Assembly (NCBI GenBank): GCA_007133715.1
Contig: SLMF01000160.1
Span: 1 to 6,742, forward strand
Length of the DNA: 6,742 nucleotides
Origin: Planctomycetaceae bacterium
Lineage (GTDB): Bacteria; Planctomycetota; Planctomycetia; Pirellulales; Pirellulaceae
Direction of reading: 5' to 3'
Part shown: one piece after another, positions 4,904 through 6,742 of the stretch
How positions within the stretch are numbered: the stretch's first letter is position 1
How the letters are laid out: every line of letters starts with the position of its first letter
Position numbers and translations under genes: made by a program
Notes under the pieces: model-generated
What the model was told of the DNA's origin: nothing
Database searches by the model: none
The model's input: the letters and a program-made list of their open reading frames with translations, nothing else

Positions 4904-6442
4904 TTAATGGCGGTGAATGTCCCGGTGCATCAGGTTGCGGGTGTAGGCCAGACGCTCTTCGTCGGACATGGCTTCCAGTTTCGAGCCCAAGTACTCGTCG
5001 TCTTCGATTTCCAGCAGATGGCAGACGTGATCGATGGCATGGGGGGGGAAGACCCCGTACTCGTCGTACAGCGCCCGATGCTCGCGCAGACGGCGAGCCG
5101 CATGCACGCAACTGGACGGCAAAGCTTCTAAACGGCGGAGCAAATCCGGGTCCTTGAAGATATTGCCTTCGACCCGCGTGCGATCGGCCAGCTCGACCAT
5201 GCCGGGTTGGGTCAAGCCGTATTCGGCTGCGGTCACCAAGCCGGCCAGCAGCAGGTGTCCGTGGGCCGAACCATCGGGCGAGCGGATTTCGACCGTCTGA
5301 CGGCCCCGAGCGTCCTCGTAGTCCGTGGTTTCACGCGGATTGACAATCCGGGCCAGATCGGCACCGGCCGACCAGCCGAGCGGAACGCGGATCAGCACCG
5401 AGCGGTTCGAGTCGCTCCAGCAGATCCGTGTGGGCGCTTCCTGATTCGGCACCAACCGCCGGTAGGACGTGGCCACCGTATTGCCGAAAGCCGAGATCGT
5501 GGGCGCATAAGTCGTCAGCCCGCCGACAATCTTCAGAGTCTCTTCCGACAACCGCCCGTCCGCTCCGGTCATCAAATTCCGACCGTCCTTCATCAACTCC
5601 AGATGGATATGGTACCCGTTGCCCGCGATGCCCTCCTCGATTTTCGGGGCGAAGGTGGCGATGATCCCATTCAGATAGGCGATCTTGCGAATAATCCACT
5701 GGGCGATGCTCATGAAATCGCCCATCTCCTCGATGGGATGCGAGTGGAATTCGATTTCATGCTGCTCCGCCCGGCGGCCATGCAGCTGGGGCTCCTCCGA
5801 CGCCATGGACTCGATGAACCCGACTTCCGAGTGAGCGTACTTGATCGCGCCGGTGATCCGCGACAGATGCCGCAGCATTTCGTTGACCACTTCGTTACTC
5901 TTGAAGTAGGGTGCCGCCGCATGGTAGCCTGCCTGCCGTGGTGGGATGTAATGCTCCCCCTGATTGGGTGCGATCAGATAGAATTCCGGTTCGCCCAACG
6001 CCCATAACTCGCAACCCGTCCGCTTGCGAAACCGCTCGTGAGCCAGAGCGAGAATATTGTCCGGGGTGAACGGCGCCCGCCGACCTTCCCGATCCAGGAA
6101 ACGGCAGATGAAGTCCAGACTGGTCGGATCGAACGGATTGATAAAGGCCGAGCGATAGACGGGAACGACATACAAATCCGAGGCACCGGCATCGACAAAC
6201 CCCTTGAAAAGGGAAGAGCCATCCACCCGTTCGCCAGCCGCCAGAATGCGATCGGCCTGTTCCGTATTCGAGAACGGCAGTCGGAGTTCTTTCAAGCGGC
6301 CATCGCCCCCCGTATAGCGAAACGTAAAACGCTCGATCCCCTTGGTCCGGACCACCTGCAGCAGATCGGCTCGGGTAAATTCGTTGCGATCCTTGTTCAA
6401 GAGTTCACACAGCGGGTTTGCCAACGCAAAAGTTTCGGTCAT
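4904..6442 (-). CDS. glnA: Glutamine synthetase, divergent type I-like
   Basis: This enzyme makes glutamine from glutamate, ammonium and ATP in the cytoplasm. The 512-residue protein is somewhat longer than E. coli GlnA (about 469). The N-terminal beta-grasp part carries VDGSS (73-77, D74) and SDLYVVP (D89). The catalytic domain has GEPEF (150-154, metal ligands E151 and E153), HSEVG (204-208, E206) and EQHEIEF (226-232, E229), GNGYHIH (274-280, H278), YRRLVPNQEAP (327-337, R329 and flap E335), SNRSVLIRVP (345-354, R347 and R352) and VEIRSPD (384-390, E385 and R387). All expected active-site residues are accounted for if HSEVG is the counterpart of HHEVA, with about 15 extra residues before EQHEIEF. 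The adenylylated tyrosine of enteric enzymes (NLYDLP) appears as NIFKDP (427-432), so that control seems absent. The ATG at 6442 has GGAGG with a 5-nt gap. A non-glutamine relative in the GS superfamily cannot be fully excluded. Confidence 0.92.
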   Translation of the reverse strand: MTETFALANPLCELLNKDRNEFTRADLLQVVRTKGIERFTFRYTGGDGRLKELRLPFSNTEQADRILAAGERVDGSSLFKGFVDAGASDLYVVPVYRSAFINPFDPTSLDFICRFLDREGRRAPFTPDNILALAHERFRKRTGCELWALGEPEFYLIAPNQGEHYIPPRQAGYHAAAPYFKSNEVVNEMLRHLSRITGAIKYAHSEVGFIESMASEEPQLHGRRAEQHEIEFHSHPIEEMGDFMSIAQWIIRKIAYLNGIIATFAPKIEEGIAGNGYHIHLELMKDGRNLMTGADGRLSEETLKIVGGLTTYAPTISAFGNTVATSYRRLVPNQEAPTRICWSDSNRSVLIRVPLGWSAGADLARIVNPRETTDYEDARGRQTVEIRSPDGSAHGHLLLAGLVTAAEYGLTQPGMVELADRTRVEGNIFKDPDLLRRLEALPSSCVHAARRLREHRALYDEYGVFPPHAIDHVCHLLEIEDDEYLGSKLEAMSDEERLAYTRNLMHRDIHRH

Positions 6443-6447
6443 GAGTA

Positions 6448-6452
6448 CCTCC
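6448..6452 (-). promoter_or_regulatory. Strong ribosome binding site of glutamine synthetase
   Basis: GGAGG on the minus strand lies 5 nt before ATG 6442. It is the strongest Shine-Dalgarno match among the genes here and supports this start and a high translation rate. Confidence 0.8.
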
Positions 6453-6483
6453 GGACAAAACCGTGATTATGCCGGTTTGTCGG
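6451..6483. promoter_or_regulatory. Inverted repeat bracketing the glutamine synthetase -10 box
   Basis: On the plus strand CCGGACAAAACCG (6451-6463) and CGGTTTGTCGG (6473-6483) are inverted copies of CCGACAAACCG, the left arm having two extra single bases; the arms are 9 nt apart. The candidate -10 box lies in the spacer. Since transcription would start near 6459, the right arm is not in the mRNA, so a protein-binding operator is likelier than an RNA hairpin. No regulator can be named from the motif. Confidence 0.45.
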
Positions 6484-6494
6484 CCATATGAAAA
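6466..6494 (-). promoter_or_regulatory. Candidate promoter of glutamine synthetase
   Basis: On the minus strand TTTTCA (6494-6489) and CATAAT (6471-6466) are spaced by 17 nt and match the sigma70 consensus at 4 and 5 of 6 positions. The predicted start near 6459 leaves a short leader of about 16 nt with the GGAGG in it. The -10 box is inside an inverted repeat, which fits repression or activation at this site. No sigma54-type GG/GC element was seen here. Confidence 0.45.
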
Positions 6495-6622
6495 CCCAAA
6501 ATCGAGGTGAATTGAACCCTCATGGTAATGGGCACTTGATTACGGGAGAGATTAACCCAGGGGATGCCGAATTCGCGGGCGATGATCGCGCCGTGGATCA
6601 GCAGCCAGCAGACGGGACCCAT
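6467..6622 (-). pseudogene. Relic of a PEP-utilising enzyme mobile domain
   Basis: A 51-codon frame opens with ATG at 6622 and closes with TAA at 6469-6467. Its residues 10-24 read HGAIIAREFGIPWVN, which matches the phosphohistidine signature (SHGAIVAREFGIP) of the swivelling domain in PEP synthase, pyruvate phosphate dikinase and PEP-utilising relatives, including the histidine. Resemblance stops on both sides: the preceding GPVCWLL replaces the usual Gly-Gly-x-Thr/Ser segment, the rest of the enzyme is missing, a TAG closes the frame upstream, and the tail after WVN is unlike the family. It is best read as the remaining piece of a decayed gene that once preceded glutamine synthetase. Its 3' end overlaps the candidate promoter. 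A genuine small protein is possible but less likely. Confidence 0.5.
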
Positions 6623-6650
6623 CTCAGGCAACCCGCAGGAAATAATCTAC

Positions 6651-6742
6651 CGCCCTCGGCGAGGGTCTCCGCCCTCGGCGAGGGTCTCCGCCCTCGGCGA
6701 GGGTCTCCGCGTTCGGCGAGGGTCTCCGACCCCGCCGAAACC
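6651..6742. repeat. Tandem array of a 19-bp hairpin-forming unit
   Basis: The unit CGCCCTCGGCGAGGGTCTC is repeated head to tail: copies at 6651-6669, 6670-6688 and 6689-6707 are identical, and 6708-6726 differs at two bases (CGCGTTCGG at its left end). The remaining 16 bases look like a further degenerate copy cut by the window edge. Each perfect unit holds CCCTC-GGC-GAGGG, a 5-bp stem with a 3-nt loop; the two changes in copy four damage one arm of that stem. The period is not a multiple of three and no start precedes it, so it is not a protein repeat array. There is no unique spacer, so it is not CRISPR. It lies directly beyond the gene relic upstream of glutamine synthetase. Confidence 0.9.

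Noticed and set aside
5207..6007. 266-codon open frame on the plus strand inside glutamine synthetase
   Set aside because: It is antisense to conserved active-site codons of glutamine synthetase and shows no motif or ribosome binding site of its own.
6651..6726. CRISPR array
   Set aside because: The units are contiguous with no unique spacers, the 19-bp period is too short, and no cas gene is nearby.

Overview
The window reads as ordinary chromosomal DNA from a GC-rich Gram-negative bacterium, most likely a planctomycete or a relative in the PVC group. This is an inference from three things: a eukaryotic-type Ser/Thr kinase packed against a housekeeping gene, a lipid A kinase (lpxK, so an outer membrane), and a divergent long glutamine synthetase. 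No 16S or other decisive taxonomic marker is present. Nearly all coding space is housekeeping metabolism, and I see no defence island, CRISPR array, prophage or intact transposon.

Left third, minus strand: a compact gene train reading leftwards, rpe (2054-1365), accD (1339-524), then a Ser/Thr protein kinase starting at 521 and leaving the window. The gaps are 25 and 2 nt, so these are probably one transcription unit. A possible extended -10 and a leader with two competing stems lie upstream of rpe.

Centre: a 511-bp divergent intergenic region (2055-2565) with no convincing gene. It holds the leader elements, a paired GGGGACAGGCG repeat of the kind seen in REP-like elements, and a candidate promoter for the plus-strand pair icd (isocitrate dehydrogenase, 2566-3672) and lpxK (3684-4766), which are 11 nt apart.

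Right part: glutamine synthetase (6442-4904, minus) converges on lpxK across a 137-bp gap that contains short repeats and a compact hairpin. The synthetase has a strong ribosome binding site, a plausible sigma70-like promoter, and an inverted repeat that brackets the -10 box. Upstream are a 51-codon relic with a phosphoenolpyruvate-utilising-enzyme signature and, at the window edge, a tandem array of 19-bp units, each able to fold into a small hairpin.

Functionally, icd makes 2-oxoglutarate and reducing power while glutamine synthetase assimilates ammonium into glutamate, so the two sit at the carbon/nitrogen junction, although they are on opposite strands and apparently separately controlled. 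AccD (malonyl-CoA) and LpxK both serve envelope lipid synthesis. The points most worth a second look are the kinase with cysteine in place of the catalytic-loop lysine directly behind accD, the NADP-type specificity residues in a short isocitrate dehydrogenase, the dyad over the glutamine synthetase promoter, and the 19-bp hairpin array next to a gene relic.
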